Of a DNA stretch of 64,000 bases, positions 1-10,834 are shown one piece after another (within the stretch, counting starts at the first letter, position 1; the number at the start of each line of letters is the position of its first letter). The DNA is from Odontocerum albicorne. Taxonomy: Eukaryota > Arthropoda > Insecta > Trichoptera > Odontoceridae. The DNA is taken from contig OX463855.1 in assembly GCA_949825065.1 (NCBI GenBank), positions 35,516,281 through 35,580,280 of the forward strand, in the 5' to 3' direction. The notes beneath the pieces are model-generated. The model ran no database searches and was not told the DNA's origin. It was given only the letters and a program-made list of their open reading frames with translations. The translations under genes and the position numbers were made by a program.

Positions 1-369
1 ACCACGAACACAGCGAGAACTTCAACGTCTTAAGTGGGAAATTTTTGGACACTCTTACAGCCCTGACTTGGCACCAAGTGATTTTCACTTATTCCCGAAA
101 CTAAAGGAATTTTTGGGTGGAAAACAGTTCGCAAACGATGAAGACCTCAAACAAGAAGTGACATCCTGGCTCAAATCTTTGGCGGTAGAAGAGTATAGTA
201 TCGGAATTGAAAAATTGGTTCCACGTTACAATAAGTGCCTTAATAGCTATGGCGACTACATTGAAAAATAGAGTAAGGTACTGTGACTTTGTAAATAAAG
301 TTTTGTGTTGATATCTTTCGTTTTTATTTAGTTATGCCAAAACGTTCTTTACTTTCTGGACGACCCACG
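1..369 (+). pseudogene. mariner transposase, C-terminal part, cut by window edge
   Basis: An open frame runs from base 2 to a stop at 271. It carries the mariner signature YSPDLAPSDFHLF, which holds the third aspartate of the DD34D catalytic triad, and ends with the usual NSYGDYIEK-type C-terminus. The terminal repeat follows with ACTTTCTGGACGACCC, and the copy ends near 369 before a TA at 370-371. The N-terminus and the first two catalytic aspartates lie outside the window, so whether the copy is intact cannot be judged. The frame here is unbroken over about 90 codons. Confidence 0.9.
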
Positions 370-371
370 TA

Positions 372-955
372 AATTTATTCAATATCTAACAAACTTCGTC
401 AATACTTTGTCTTGTAAGATTTCATAAATATTTCATTCAACTTAATCCTCAAAAGTTTGTTTATTACTTAAATAATAAAACATGAATTAGAGGCATTAAT
501 ATCTGACGTTTTCTCACGGTTCAGCAGTTTTAATTATGCTCGAAAACTGATAGATTTTATCCAACGCCCAAGTGTCAGCAAGGTGAAAGTAAAATTTAAG
601 ATGAGATAAAACATATTTTGACGTCTGGACCGATCTCCTTTGTATTCAGTTTCCCTCGGCATTTAGTGTGATTAAATAAAGCTCTTCGCATAGGCCGGCT
701 GAAGCCATGGGAAATATTACCGAAGATTCAGTAATTAGGTTGCGTCATCGCAACGGGTTTGGTAATTATTTCACCAACAATTTTCTATGTGTACCTTGAA
801 AATTTGATAGCTTATTAGCAGCGTTGTTATTTCACCATATTGCATTTTATGTTCCAGGCTGATGTTTTTTTTTTGAATAACTTTTAAATGAAACACAATT
901 TTATAATTTATATTTGATTGATTGATTATATGGTCTTTACAATTATATATGGAAT
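372..955. other. AT-rich sequence, nothing recognised
   Basis: No coding frame, repeat family or RNA gene is recognised here. It separates the mariner end from an inverted Tc1/mariner remnant. Confidence 0.5.
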
Positions 956-959
956 ATAA

Positions 960-1700
960 TGTCGGTCAAGTGGCCGCCTCTGGCCAAACGCGAGCTCTTT
1001 ATAGCACATTTTTCATAACATTCTCGTAGACTTTGGGTGTTATTTCAACAATTTCTTTTCGAATGTTGTCCTTAAGCATCGGGATTGTAGTTGGTTTGTT
1101 GGTGTACACCTTTCCCTTCAAGTACCCCTATAGGAAATAATTGGGGGCGGCCAAATCAGGGGATCGTGGGGGCCAGTCGATATCATCTTTTTTCTTGACA
1201 TTATTCGTCCGGAAAAAGTTTCTCGCAAAATTTGCATCGTATCACGAGCTGTGTGTGATGTGGCACAGCCCAATTGATCCAATTCGGACACAAGAAAGTT
1301 TATCAACATGTCACGATAGCGATCACCAGTAACTGTTACGCATTGCCTGTAGCATCCTCAAAGAAATGTGGCCCAATTATGCCGACGGCTGAAATGGCGC
1401 ACAATACAGTCACTCTACGAGGGTGTAATGGTCGTTGGCGTATCAATTGAGCAGTGCCCCAATAGCGGCTATTCTGTTTATTAACAAAACCAGCCAAGTC
1501 GAAATGTGCCTGATCGCTCATGATGTTTTTTTGCCAAAAATTGTGGTCGTCTATACCGACCTGTAAAACCCGAGAACTTCAATCTCGCCACTGTTAAATA
1601 TGAACTGACAAATGGCGGCCAAACAAAATCGACCTGGGACATAAAACGCATCCTGTATATGCAAAAACAACCAGCACGTAAAACACATGTTCTTGCAGTT
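960..1700 (-). pseudogene. Tc1/mariner superfamily (IS630-like) transposase remnant
   Basis: The minus strand shows motifs of the insect Tc1/mariner group whose DDE domain contains AHFxLxGxVNKQNxRYW (here SDQAHFDLAGFVNKQN, about 1521-1474), followed by HPRRVTVLCAISAVGIIGPHFFED and later TSHTARDTMQILRETF. Stops and frameshifts separate the pieces, for instance after FFEDATGNA, so it is dead. Boundaries are not clear. The same family recurs at 60151-61600. Domain order is as expected: central DDE block first, then the region before the last catalytic residue. Confidence 0.75.
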
Positions 1701-1989
1701 AACACGTTCACTGCGTATAAAATGTCATACAGAGATGCTGAAAATTCGCGAATTTTTGAAAACCCATAACTTTGTTAAAAATCAAATTCTACTTTCTATT
1801 GAAACATCATATACAAGTGTATTCCTTCGTGTCTTCAAAACACATGAAACCGGCGACGAATCCTTATCGGGAGACGTTTATGACTGCACTCAACATTCAA
1901 GGCTATTTTGTATGGACACGGGAGCCGTGTTCAACGCAGTGAACGTGTTAATATGGAATTGCAAAGAACGGTTCCTTAACTTACTGGTT

Positions 1990-3275
1990 AAATATTTCAA
2001 AAGTGGTAAAGTAAGGATGCGTTATGTCACCCTGGTTGTTTACATAAATTTATGTGTGAAGGAACTACGAGTACATACATAGATACTCGTATATATAAAT
2101 GTCGAATAGGAATGTATGCGGATTGGTGTATACTGTTGACGTGGTATGTTAACGGATAATGAAGATGCCTTATTATACGCCGAAAGTAGATCTTATATTA
2201 GAGTGAATGGTACATTGACTAAACGGTTTAATATTTCGAAATGGGTAAAACAAGGATGCGTTATGTTACCCTGGTTGTTCAATATTTACATAGATTCGTG
2301 TGTGATCGAACTACAGAGGTCAAATGGTGGCATACAAATGTTGAATGGAAACGTATGCAAGTTGATACGTGCAGATAACATGGTGGTAGTGGCGGAAAGT
2401 GAAGATGACTTACAGAGTTTGATGAGTAAATTGTATGAGAGATGTTAAGAAAAATATCTGATGATAATTGTTGCTAAATCCGAAGTCATGGGTGCTCAAT
2501 CCGAAGTCATGGGGGCTAAATTCGAAGTCATACGTGCTAAATCCGAAGTCATGGGTGCTAAATCCGAAGTCATACATGCTAAATCCGAAGTCATGGGTGC
2601 TAAATCCGAAGTTATGAGTGCTAAATCCGAAGTCATGGATATGGTTGAATAGGTTAGGCGAAGTTTAAGAGTGCTGCTATTAAAGTAGTATTTGATTAGA
2701 TGTTGGAAGGGTTACAAGGGATATCAAACGTCGTGTAGCGATAGGAAACAATGTTGGGTACTAAAACTCATATACTCGAATCGGGCAATATAAAAATATG
2801 TTAAGACGATAGTCCACAACAGTATTTTAGTACCAGCTTTGGAACGTCGACTTAAAAAAAATGCCGAATAAATGTTGTAGAAATACGTGTACTTAGATTA
2901 ATAGATGAGGGGATAATGTATAACAGAATACTGAAGAAGTGATTAGGGATGAATGTGAACTTAAGACTATGTTTTGAGTAAGTTGAAGAAGAGTCTGTAC
3001 TCTGCGATGGCTTAGGCACGTGGAATGAATGCTTAAAACAAGGCTAACAAAACAAATATATAATTCAAATATGAGTGGAAGGCGTGGTAGAAGAAGAGCA
3101 AGGAAAGTATGTTTGAATCAAGGGAATGTTATTTTATGATGGAGAAAAGGAAGAAATAAGATAAATCGTAGGAGCTGGATGAGAAGATGTATGGATGTGA
3201 AAGATGCGAAATATTTAAGTCGAGATAGGACAGTCTGGTGATCTATCCTCTCCACCTGCCTTATCAGGACAATGG
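1990..3275 (+). pseudogene. RTE-like LINE (family A), RT to C-terminus, degenerate
   Basis: Reverse-transcriptase motifs are readable at 2146-2448: KQGCVMLPWLFNIYID (motif B region) and then RADNMVVVAESEDDLQ, where the catalytic YADD has decayed to RADN. A second, shorter copy of the KQGCVM-PWLF segment lies just upstream at about 2010-2075, so two RT fragments sit in tandem. Downstream come the 21-bp array and the family A C-terminal and 3' region (GRRGRR-RARKV at about 3075-3110, then about 3180-3270). Many stops. The 3' end is cut by an LTR-like repeat at 3276. Confidence 0.75.
2473..2640 (+). repeat. 21-bp tandem array within RT-derived frame, 8 copies
   Basis: Eight 21-bp units (GCTAAATCCGAAGTCATGGGT) keep an open frame and encode AKSEVMG repeated. 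In related RTs the motif (G/A)KSKVM occurs once, just after the YADD block, and that is where the array sits. It looks like local expansion of one RT codon block. Confidence 0.9.
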
Positions 3276-3610
3276 TGTTGTGGCGGTCGCACACGCGGTC
3301 AATGACCGATGAAATGACCTTTGCATTCCTTAGCAATGCAAAACAAACAAGTACAAAGTCCGGTCATTCAACTCATAGCCGATGCGGAAAGCACTCCATA
3401 CTAGAGTGAGAACGCACCACATCTGTCTCGCCAGTTCCGTAAATAAATTATCACCTACATACGACATTAATCGTTTTGCGAATGCAGAAACGAGACGAAG
3501 TATATCTTGCTCGCATTCCCGCACACACGCGGGAATAGTATAAATACCTACGTTACCAATAAAATTCTTCTTTCCGCATTGCGATCGAAAACGTGTTTTA
3601 TTTATCAACA
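3276..3610 (+). mobile_element. LTR-like repeat, copy 1
   Basis: A block starting TGTTG and ending CAACA, with a TATA-like TATAAATACC near 3538 and an AATAAAA signal near 3558, matches 4318-4718 in the same orientation. This is the layout of a solo LTR (promoter, poly(A) signal, TG...CA ends). The similarity runs about 50 bp past CAACA in both copies and no clean target duplication is seen, so the true ends may differ. It interrupts family A sequence. Confidence 0.5.
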
Positions 3611-3789
3611 AATCATCATCATCTCTTCCCTCTAGGACACATACCCTAAAGTGTGAAAGGGTGTATTAAATTTGTTTAACTAGGTAAAATAGAATATCTG
3701 AAAAAATGTAAAAGATCATATATTTTACATAGCATTTAATGGCTTCATTTCAACGGTGTTTAGCTGAAACCAATTACCCCTGTGTATGG

Positions 3790-4317
3790 AGGGGTCACTA
3801 TAATTTAATATTTATAAAGGTCAATAGAAAAGTGTGTAATGAAAAGTAAACGCGACATTTGGGTGAATAATGAAAGATTGGAGCAAGTTGAAGAATTCTA
3901 CTTTTTGAGTAGTATTTTCTTACATGTCGGAAGTACTAAGAGGGATATCGAACGGCGTGTAGCAATAGGTAACAAAGTCAATGGGGACTATAATATATAT
4001 ACTCGAACCGGACAGTATCAAAATCCGCTAAGATGAGATAGTCCACGATAATATTTCGGTACCAACTTTGCTTTAGAGATGTGCGTATTGAGAAGAATAC
4101 ATGGAGTGACAATGTATGATAAAACGAAATTAAGTGATAAAATATGAATGTGAATTTAAGGCTAATGTGGTGACTGTGATGAATAAGAGTACGTTGAGAT
4201 GGTTTGACCAAGGAAAGTATATTTGGATCAAGTGAATGATATACTGAAAGAAATAAACGTAGACGGTCAGAAAAATCGTAGAAGTTGTATAAGAAGGTGT
4301 ATGGATGTAGAAGAGGT
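3790..4317 (+). pseudogene. RTE-like LINE (family A), C-terminal fragment
   Basis: The frame at 3839-4036 reads RLEQVEEFYFLSSIF then STKRDIERRVAIGNKV, matching the post-RT region of RTE-type proteins (xxVxxFxYLGSxxxxxGxxxxDIxxRIxxA). The later part, to 4317, gives the KVYLDQVNDILKE-like C-terminus with stops. Family A continues at about 4762-4843 after the LTR-like insertion and is then cut by the palindromic MITE at 4846, so three insertions are layered here. Confidence 0.7.
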
Positions 4318-4718
4318 TGTTGGAACCACGGTCGTCGCCGAATATTGTCGTATACATACGGTCAATGACCGACGAAACGAACTTCGGACACCTCGATAAA
4401 TTATAGTAAACAGTCCAAAGGTCACATGCCCGACATGAGGCCGGCCGCGCATCGCGCCGCATTCCATACTAGAAAGAGAACGCATCACGCTGTCTCGCCG
4501 GTTCCGTAAATAGATTGTTACCTACAATACTATTTACGATATCTACATTACTTCAATTGACCATTTCTGCACGCACAGAAGCGAGATAAAAGTATATCGC
4601 GGGCGCACTCCCGCGCCCATTCTGAAATATTATAAATACCTACGTACTATCAAATAAAGTATTCATTCACTCTCTCCTTCCGCATTGCGATTTAACGTGT
4701 TTTATTTATTTACCAACA
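4318..4718 (+). mobile_element. LTR-like repeat, copy 2
   Basis: Begins TGTTGG and ends CCAACA. It shares with copy 1 the CGGTCAATGACCG block, GTCTCGCC-GTTCCGTAAATA, TATAAATACC (4631-4640), an AATAAA signal (about 4653) and TTCCGCATTGCGAT. The flanking family A sequence carries AGGTT on the left (4314-4318) and again about 45 bp past the right end, which could be a target duplication if the element extends to about 4760. Confidence 0.5.
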
Positions 4719-4845
4719 ATCATAATCATCATATACCTTTAAGGGACATTTCCCTAAAAGGTTAAGGATGTGTGTCGAGATAGGAAAGTATGATGCTCTA
4801 TCTTCTAAGTACGTAAATACCTCGACAGGAAAAGGCGTAATGGTA

Positions 4846-5100
4846 CAGTGCCCGATGTGTATTACTTACCCGGTGGTAAGTAATACACATCGGGCTTAAG
4901 AAAGAGACTGTCGGCCATAATCGGCTAACTTCGGCTTTGTAGAGCGTCGTCTCTGTCATTTATACACGTGTTCCGTCGCGATTTGTTTGCGCATCATGCG
5001 ACAGAGACGACGCTCTACAAAGCACCGAAGTTAGCCAATTATGGCCGACAGTCTCTTTCTTAAGCCCGATGTGTATGATATTACTTATCGCCGGGTACTG
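4846..5100. mobile_element. palindromic pogo-like MITE, copy 1
   Basis: A fold-back element with arms of about 100 bp (core GACTGTCGGCCATAATCGGC on one side, its complement on the other), outer ends beginning CAGT and flanked by TA. Copies at 32333-32581 and 38805-39036. CAGT ends with a TA duplication fit pogo/Tigger-type elements (established for that group), but no transposase is present. In this copy the left end holds an extra small hairpin at 4849-4895. Confidence 0.8.
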
Positions 5101-5310
5101 TACGTACTCGTATATATGTATAAGCAATCTTTATACAGTACAATTTCATCGCCTTATGTTCATCCGACTTGGTGCCTAGATAATAAGTACTGTAATCTGT
5201 CACGCTAATGAGACCCTCTGCTTCGCGGCTAATTGCAGGGCACAGTGCCTTTGTTCCTGCCTGAAGTCTTATACCTGGAGGTTGAATCGTCAATTTGTAT
5301 ATCTTGCAAG

Positions 5311-6350
5311 CAGGGCTTACAAACCGGTTAACCGGTTATTTAGACAATTTAAAAACAACCGATTACTTTTATTCGGTTAGCCGGTTAGAAAAAAGGCATT
5401 TTTTATCCATCCACATTTATCATCAGTCCAGATTCATCTAGTGCAGAATGTAAACCTTTCAAAGTTTTTTGCAGAAATTATGTCGTTGCAAAAATCGCTT
5501 GATGCTTACGTATTTCGTCCAGTCAGCGTGCCTTCGGTCTTCTTACAGGCTTTATTCTGCCTTTTGAGTATCACTGAATCACACCATACGTCCAACGATG
5601 GTCCTTTGTTTGGGCGACGTGCCCAACTTCTTCCACTTGTGCCTTTTTGCAACCTACATCATCAACTTTTGTTTTGTCGCGTATCCACTCGTTGCGTTTG
5701 CAGTCTTTTCTGGTATAACCTTGCACGAACCTTTTTATACTGCGTTATGTTGTCTGGAAGTTTTGTATCATCCTACCATATTAATTTTGCTATATTTTGG
5801 TGTCGCATTTGGCCATGTTCGCTTTGCTTCAAACTTTTTATGACCATCTTGACGTCGATGGTCGGTTTACTAATGTCAAGTTTTTAAACAACAATTATTA
5901 ATAAATTATTTATATTGTGAGCATTCAGACAACCTTCATAGCCTAGTTTGTAAGACACCTGTTTGCCGTTTTGGAGGTTGTGTGCTCCATTCCCGGTTGG
6001 ATCCAATTATATTAAATATATTATTATTAAATATAGTTCTAGTCTGGTTTTACTTAAGGCCTGTATTGTAAAATATTTCTGGTTGGTAGGAAAATATTAC
6101 TACATGTCAATAAATCTGCCAGATTATGTTTTAAGTGTAATAAAACAATATAGATAATTCAAAATTGTAAATACATATACATTAGTTGTGTTTGCAAATA
6201 TTCCCGAATTATTTTATAAATTTCATGATTTTGAACAAATTTTTGAAGTATAGAGATACCGTCAACAAAAAAATACACATATTTTTGTATAACTAATTAA
6301 AACCGGTTAACCGGTTTCTTGGATGTAAAAATAAATCGGTTTGTCGAATT
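5311..6350. mobile_element. hAT-like non-autonomous element remnant (tentative)
   Basis: Left end CAGGGCTTACAAACCGGTTA and a right-side inverted match AACCGGTTAACCGGTTTC near 6302-6320 resemble known hAT ends. No 8-bp duplication was found and no transposase is visible. A 148-codon frame at 5441-5887 has no recognisable motifs. A SINE is inserted at about 5936. Confidence 0.4.
5936..6160 (+). mobile_element. tRNA-derived SINE (family 1)
   Basis: A-box-like TAGCCTAGTTTG at 5939-5950 and a degenerate B box near 5983-5993, followed by the family body (TCTAGTCTGGTTTTACTTAAG) and a tail with CTGGTTGGT...GTCAATAAATCTGCC that resembles the 3' end of family C LINEs. Confidence 0.7.
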
Positions 6351-6428
6351 AGGCGGTCAATTGGAAACTCGACTTGCGAGTCCGAACCTTTCAACGTTGT
6401 TCACATCATAAAACTCAAATATTTAATA

Positions 6429-6990
6429 AAGGGCCTTTCAAATTGAGCGTTTTTTTTTATTATTGGATAAATCTCAGATGGCGTCGCGAACTTGCCTGGG
6501 TATTGTGACATTTGAGAAGTATAATGTATATGACATTTGTAAAAATGGAGTCGTGTACAATGCAACGACGCGTTCAAATTGTTGAATTATTTTATGTATT
6601 GTAATCTCCGGAAACGGTGATATTGATTGGCCACCAAGATCAAGATCTGACACCGTTGGACTATTTTCTTTTCTGGGGTTACGTGAAAAGCCAGGTCTAT
6701 AAAAAATGACCCTCGATCAATTCCTGAGCTGAAGGATGAAATTATTCGCATTATTGGTGAGTTAGAACCGCAATTATGCCAAAATGTTATCAAAACTTTT
6801 GACAAAAGAGTTGACATATGTGGAGCTACAAGAGGTGGACATTTGGCGGAAAATGGTTTTTTGTGTTTAAATGTCATACATTATACTTCAATGACCAATA
6901 AAAAGTTTTTTGAAATCAAAGCAAATTGTGTGTTTTATTCAAGAATTAAAAAAATACAATTAAAAAAGCTGCTCAATTTGAAAGACCCTT
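6429..6990 (+). mobile_element. internally deleted Tc1/mariner element (MITE), copy 1
   Basis: 562 bp with 20-bp inverted ends (AAGGGYCTTTCAAATTGAGC) and TA on both sides (6427-6428, 6991-6992). The plus strand keeps a C-terminal transposase scrap, LTPLDYFLFWGYVKSQVY, including the last catalytic-region aspartate, followed by a stop. The DNA-binding and most catalytic sequence is missing. The copy at 53683-54238 has the same structure in the other orientation. Confidence 0.85.
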
Positions 6991-7036
6991 TATCTGTCTT
7001 TATGGAATATCAAGTCTGGTGATATCAAATTATGTA

Positions 7037-7917
7037 AGAGTATCATCCAGAAAGTAAGGTTACAACATTTATTTAGGATCGAAAAATACTTGTATTTAAT
7101 TGAAATTCACAGGATACTTCAAAAATATATTCAACTATTTTTCAACGTAATCGCTGCCGAGATCGAGACATTTCTGCAGTCGGGGCACCAGCTTTTGTAT
7201 GCCAGTGTCATAGACCTCCGTCGCCAGCTCTTTCAGCCACTTCTTCACAGCTTCCTGGACCTCCTGATCGTTGAAAAATTGTTGGGGTGTAGTGACACAC
7301 CCACGTCTCATCCCCCGTCACGATAGAGTTCAGAAAAACTTCTCCCTCCTGTGCAAAACGATCCAAAAATTCACGCGTGGCCGTCACGTGATTTTGACGG
7401 TGCTCCGGTGTGAGCATTCTGGGCACCCATCTCGTACACGACTTCTTGTAACCAAGTTTTATCCGACACAATATTACCAAGGAAACTGAGAAATGTTAGG
7501 AAATTCTTTGTGAAGGTCGTCAAGCGTCACACGGCGGTCATTTCGAACTTGTTCTTCAATTTTTTGCACAAATTCGTCAGAAATCACTGCCTTGTCTCGT
7601 CGTGAGTATCAGTACGGCCTTCTCTGAACAACCTAACCCATTTCGTGACATGTTGTCGACTAATCACATCACTATCATAAACTTCCATGAGCTTCCGATG
7701 GATATTCGCGGCGGTATTGTTCTGCAAAGTAAAAAAACTGATGACCGCGTGGGTCTCGCACGGACGAGAGTTGGCGGGAGCGCGCGACGACCTCTCCATC
7801 GGAAGAATTTACTGTGACTGAACAAAATGGTCGACAAACATGCGGGACCAAACAAACTGACCGTTAGGATCCCCCCTACACGCCAGGTGCACCAACTTAG
7901 TTTCTGGATGACCCTCG
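7037..7917 (-). pseudogene. mariner element, internally deleted
   Basis: 881 bp between inverted ends containing CATCCAGAAA and flanked by TA. The minus strand keeps the N-terminal helix-turn-helix part (MERSSRAPANSRPCETH..., then RQHVTKWVRLFREG), the first catalytic block SIVTGDETWVCHYTP, and the C-terminus ending DLGSDYVEK. The stretch between, with the second and third catalytic aspartates, is gone, and the frame shifts at the joint and near 7590. Full mariners are about 1.3 kb, so roughly 400 bp are missing. Confidence 0.85.
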
Positions 7918-8345
7918 TATCTAATTTAACCTCGCAAATGCTTGTAAGTTCTTAAATAATGGCCACAGCCGATACCTTTCTGTCTTAAAACATACTTTTT
8001 TTATTATTATTGTATTGTATTAAATTTTCATCTCATACAATCTGATAATAGCTAACAACCACTTGAGTCGGATATTTATTATTCTCTAAAGAGTCTATTT
8101 TAAGCCATTTTCAATATCATCTCCCAACTCACCCAAACAATGTATGAGTGATGCTAAATTCAAAATAGCAATTTTTACAACTTTTTGAGTTAAGACAAGG
8201 TGTTGGTTCATTATCTATGCCTCTAGCAATATTGTATAACCAGGGTCTACAAAAGTAATATAGAAAAAAATATTTCATACACAATTCTTTATTGTATTCG
8301 GACATTTTATATCATATAAAAATGTTCCGAATAGATCCAACAGAG
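7918..8345. other. AT-rich spacer, nothing recognised
   Basis: No coding frame or repeat of this window is seen here. Confidence 0.4.
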
Positions 8346-8349
8346 CAGA

Positions 8350-9040
8350 GCATTATGACAAGGTTTTTGTCGGTACTGGTCTTGTGGTATGGAATGTCTT
8401 ATACATAAGTGTTAAATATATGGCTGGCTTCTGCAACTTAAGGAAACACTTAAAGATATGGCTGGCTTCTGCAACTTAAGGAAACACTTAAAGATATGGC
8501 TGGCTTCTGCAACTTAAGGAAACACTTAAAGATATGGCTGGCTTCTGCAACTTAAGGAAACACTTAAAGATATGGCTGGCTTCTGCAACTTAAGGAAACA
8601 CTTAAAGATATGGCTGGCTTCTGCAACTTAAGGAAACACTTAAAGATATGGCTGGCTTCTGCAACTTAAGGAAACACTTAAAGATATGGCTGGCTTCTGC
8701 AACTTAAGGAAACACTTAAAGACAACCCTTTTTGGGAGGTCTTATTAACATTTATGATTATATACGAACACTACACACTTACACTACACTCCACCTAAAA
8801 CCGAATGTGTTACTATCACATATCTCGGAAGATCTACAAAGATTTATTTGTAGATCGTCTTTCCTTAGTAAGTTTTCTGTAGTTTTCTTACCAGATATGT
8901 TTAGGCTTTCTATGCTGCTTAGATTCAACTTGTTTTTCTAAAGTGGGTTGGAATCCTAAGTTAGAGCGCCTTTTAAAAGAGTTTGCTCTCTAAACTGTGC
9001 TATATAAATTCATATTCTTATTTTGATTAAATATTTATTC
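8350..9040 (+). pseudogene. LINE family B 3' end with internal array
   Basis: Starts with a decayed C-terminal RT block (TGLVVWNVLY, then FCNLRKHLK) that normally reads AGPVAWNGLP...FRKHLKTTLF, as in the tail of CR1/L2-like LINE proteins. The FCNLRKHLK part is amplified as a 38-bp array. After it come the family B 3' UTR marks: CACCTAAAACCGAATGTGTT, GTAGTTTTCTTACCAGATATG and CTCTAAACTGTGCTATATAA. Confidence 0.75.
8417..8720 (+). repeat. 38-bp tandem array, 8 near-identical units
   Basis: Units start every 38 bp (8417, 8455, 8493 ... 8683) and are essentially identical, ending where family B continues at 8721. The unit encodes MAGFCNLRKHLK in one frame, but 38 is not a multiple of three, so no protein repeat results. 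Uniformity points to recent expansion. Confidence 0.95.
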
Positions 9041-9045
9041 ATCTG

Positions 9046-9294
9046 GCTTGATTTTTTAGCACACACAGGAATAACGAACTCATGAACTGATTCTCACCAT
9101 TACGTGATATTCCACATTTTAAAGATTTATAGTCATCAATGGCAGGCCAGAGTTCGACGATAATACCTCCAGAGTTATAACCATATGACTCTGATCTAAA
9201 AATGATAAAATCCATCTTCTGGGGCCTGGTGTTTCTTTCTACTTGTTATCCTGGAATGGATTTTTTGGGTGGCAAAATCTTATTGATGCGAATG
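9046..9294. other. spacer, nothing recognised
   Basis: No recognisable coding frame. It lies between two family B blocks. Confidence 0.4.
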
Positions 9295-10043
9295 CGTCTT
9301 CATATTTTTCCAAAAGATAATGTCAAATTTCTTAGTGTCATGTGGTGTGGAATGTCTGCTTCTAAGTGTTAGATACCGGATGGCGTGTACAGCTTTCGGA
9401 GCTTTTTGAAAACAGCCGTTTTTTGGAAAGCCTAAAATTTATGGTAATATATGAACACTACACAACAATATAATACTAACCCTAAAGCTGAATGTGTTAT
9501 TATGATAGAGATTTAGCCGTTGCTGGCCCTGTGACGTGAAATAGTCTGCCTCTTAGTAGTGGAGATATGAGTGGTGTGTACCGCTTTAGGAAACACTTAA
9601 AAACAACCCTTTTTGGGAGTTTTATTAAAATTTATGATGTTATCGTAATTCATGATTTTTTGGCCATCCACTCACGGCTGTACCAAAAGCAATGAATTGT
9701 GACTAAAATAGATATAATAAGCTCGACACACAGAAGAGCTATGGTGAGATGTGTGAATGCGGATGAGGCAAAGGCTGGTCCTGTTGCGTGGAATGGTCTG
9801 CCTCTAGTAATATAGATTATGAAAGTTTTAGAGATATGGGTGATGTGTGCAACTTTAGGAAGCACTTGAAGACAACCCTTTTTGGCAAGACTCGTCAAAA
9901 TTTATGATGTTATATGAACACCATACAATACTAAACCTAAAGCCGAATGTGTTACTATCACATATCGGAAGATCTATAAAGGTTTCTTCGCACTTCGTAT
10001 TCTCTTGGTAAGTTTTCTGCGGTTTTCTTACCAAATGTGTTAT
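9295..10043 (+). repeat. left arm of a large inverted repeat (family B mosaic)
   Basis: Three family B 3' segments follow one another (near 9360, 9540 and 9850), each with GLP and FRKHLK-type remnants. The whole mosaic reappears in reverse at 11797-12555. The 82-codon frames at 9650-9898 (-) and 11946-12194 (+) differ at only about seven positions by eye. Family B 3' sequence continues to about 10200. Confidence 0.85.
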
Positions 10044-10200
10044 TATTAATATATACAGATGCAGGGAAGCTCGTAATCTAAAAGCAGCAGCCACCATCTT
10101 CCTATCTTCATATTAAACTTATATACATTTATTTTGTAGTATTTTTAATCTGTCAATAAACGTGAGTTCACATCTCGAGTTAGAGCGCCATTGATGAAAA

Positions 10201-10832
10201 ATGAAACTGTTTCTGGATTTCAACCTAAGGGTTATATGAATGTGGGTGATTAAGTCATCTCAGATCGGTGGAGATTAGAGGATGAGCAGACAAGATAGAG
10301 AGAAAGAAGATCGCGGAGATAATTAAGTCCTGATAATGATTCAAAGAGATGCCGATATGTATTTCCACAATTGGACTCACAGTATTTTTAAATGATACTC
10401 CAAGAAGTATCGGTAAACTGTTTATTGTTTCGTATGGTTAATGAAGTCCATGCATATTCATGGCGTATCAAATAATAGGAAGTGCAGTCATCGAATCCAT
10501 AAGCACACCAAGATGGTATCACATATAAGCACACATCCATCACAACAATGATTCCTTCTTTGAAGCAATGCGTATGCGTACAGTGAGTACGTGTCACCAA
10601 TACAAAAACCAATCAATTATTTTAACATTAAAAATATATTATTGACGGTGTGTGGCACGAGAAAGACAGAAAGATTATAAAATAAATAGCGCTAATCTGT
10701 AATAAGAGATGTCGCACTATTTTTTTTTCTACTTTGGAAAATAAAATGAGGCGCGCGCCGTAATATTCGTAATTCCTGAGGTATGAGTACGTGGCCGCGT
10801 ATATATACGTTTTAGTGCCCCAATGTTATATG
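10201..10832. other. spacer inside the inverted repeat
   Basis: No gene or known repeat is recognised in this stretch, which lies between the left arm and the mariner. Confidence 0.4.
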
Positions 10833-10834
10833 TA

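Noticed and set aside
4846..5100. Rho-independent terminator or bacterial-style hairpins
   Set aside because: The hairpins are palindromic MITE arms present in three copies with TA duplications; the window is eukaryotic.
5441..5887. 148-codon open frame
   Set aside because: Hydrophobic, cysteine-rich text without motifs, inside a hAT-like remnant. No homology I can recognise.
9650..9898. 82-codon frame conserved between 9650-9898 and 11946-12194
   Set aside because: Conservation comes from the inverted duplication. The frame is antisense to the family B C-terminal motifs and holds no independent protein signal.
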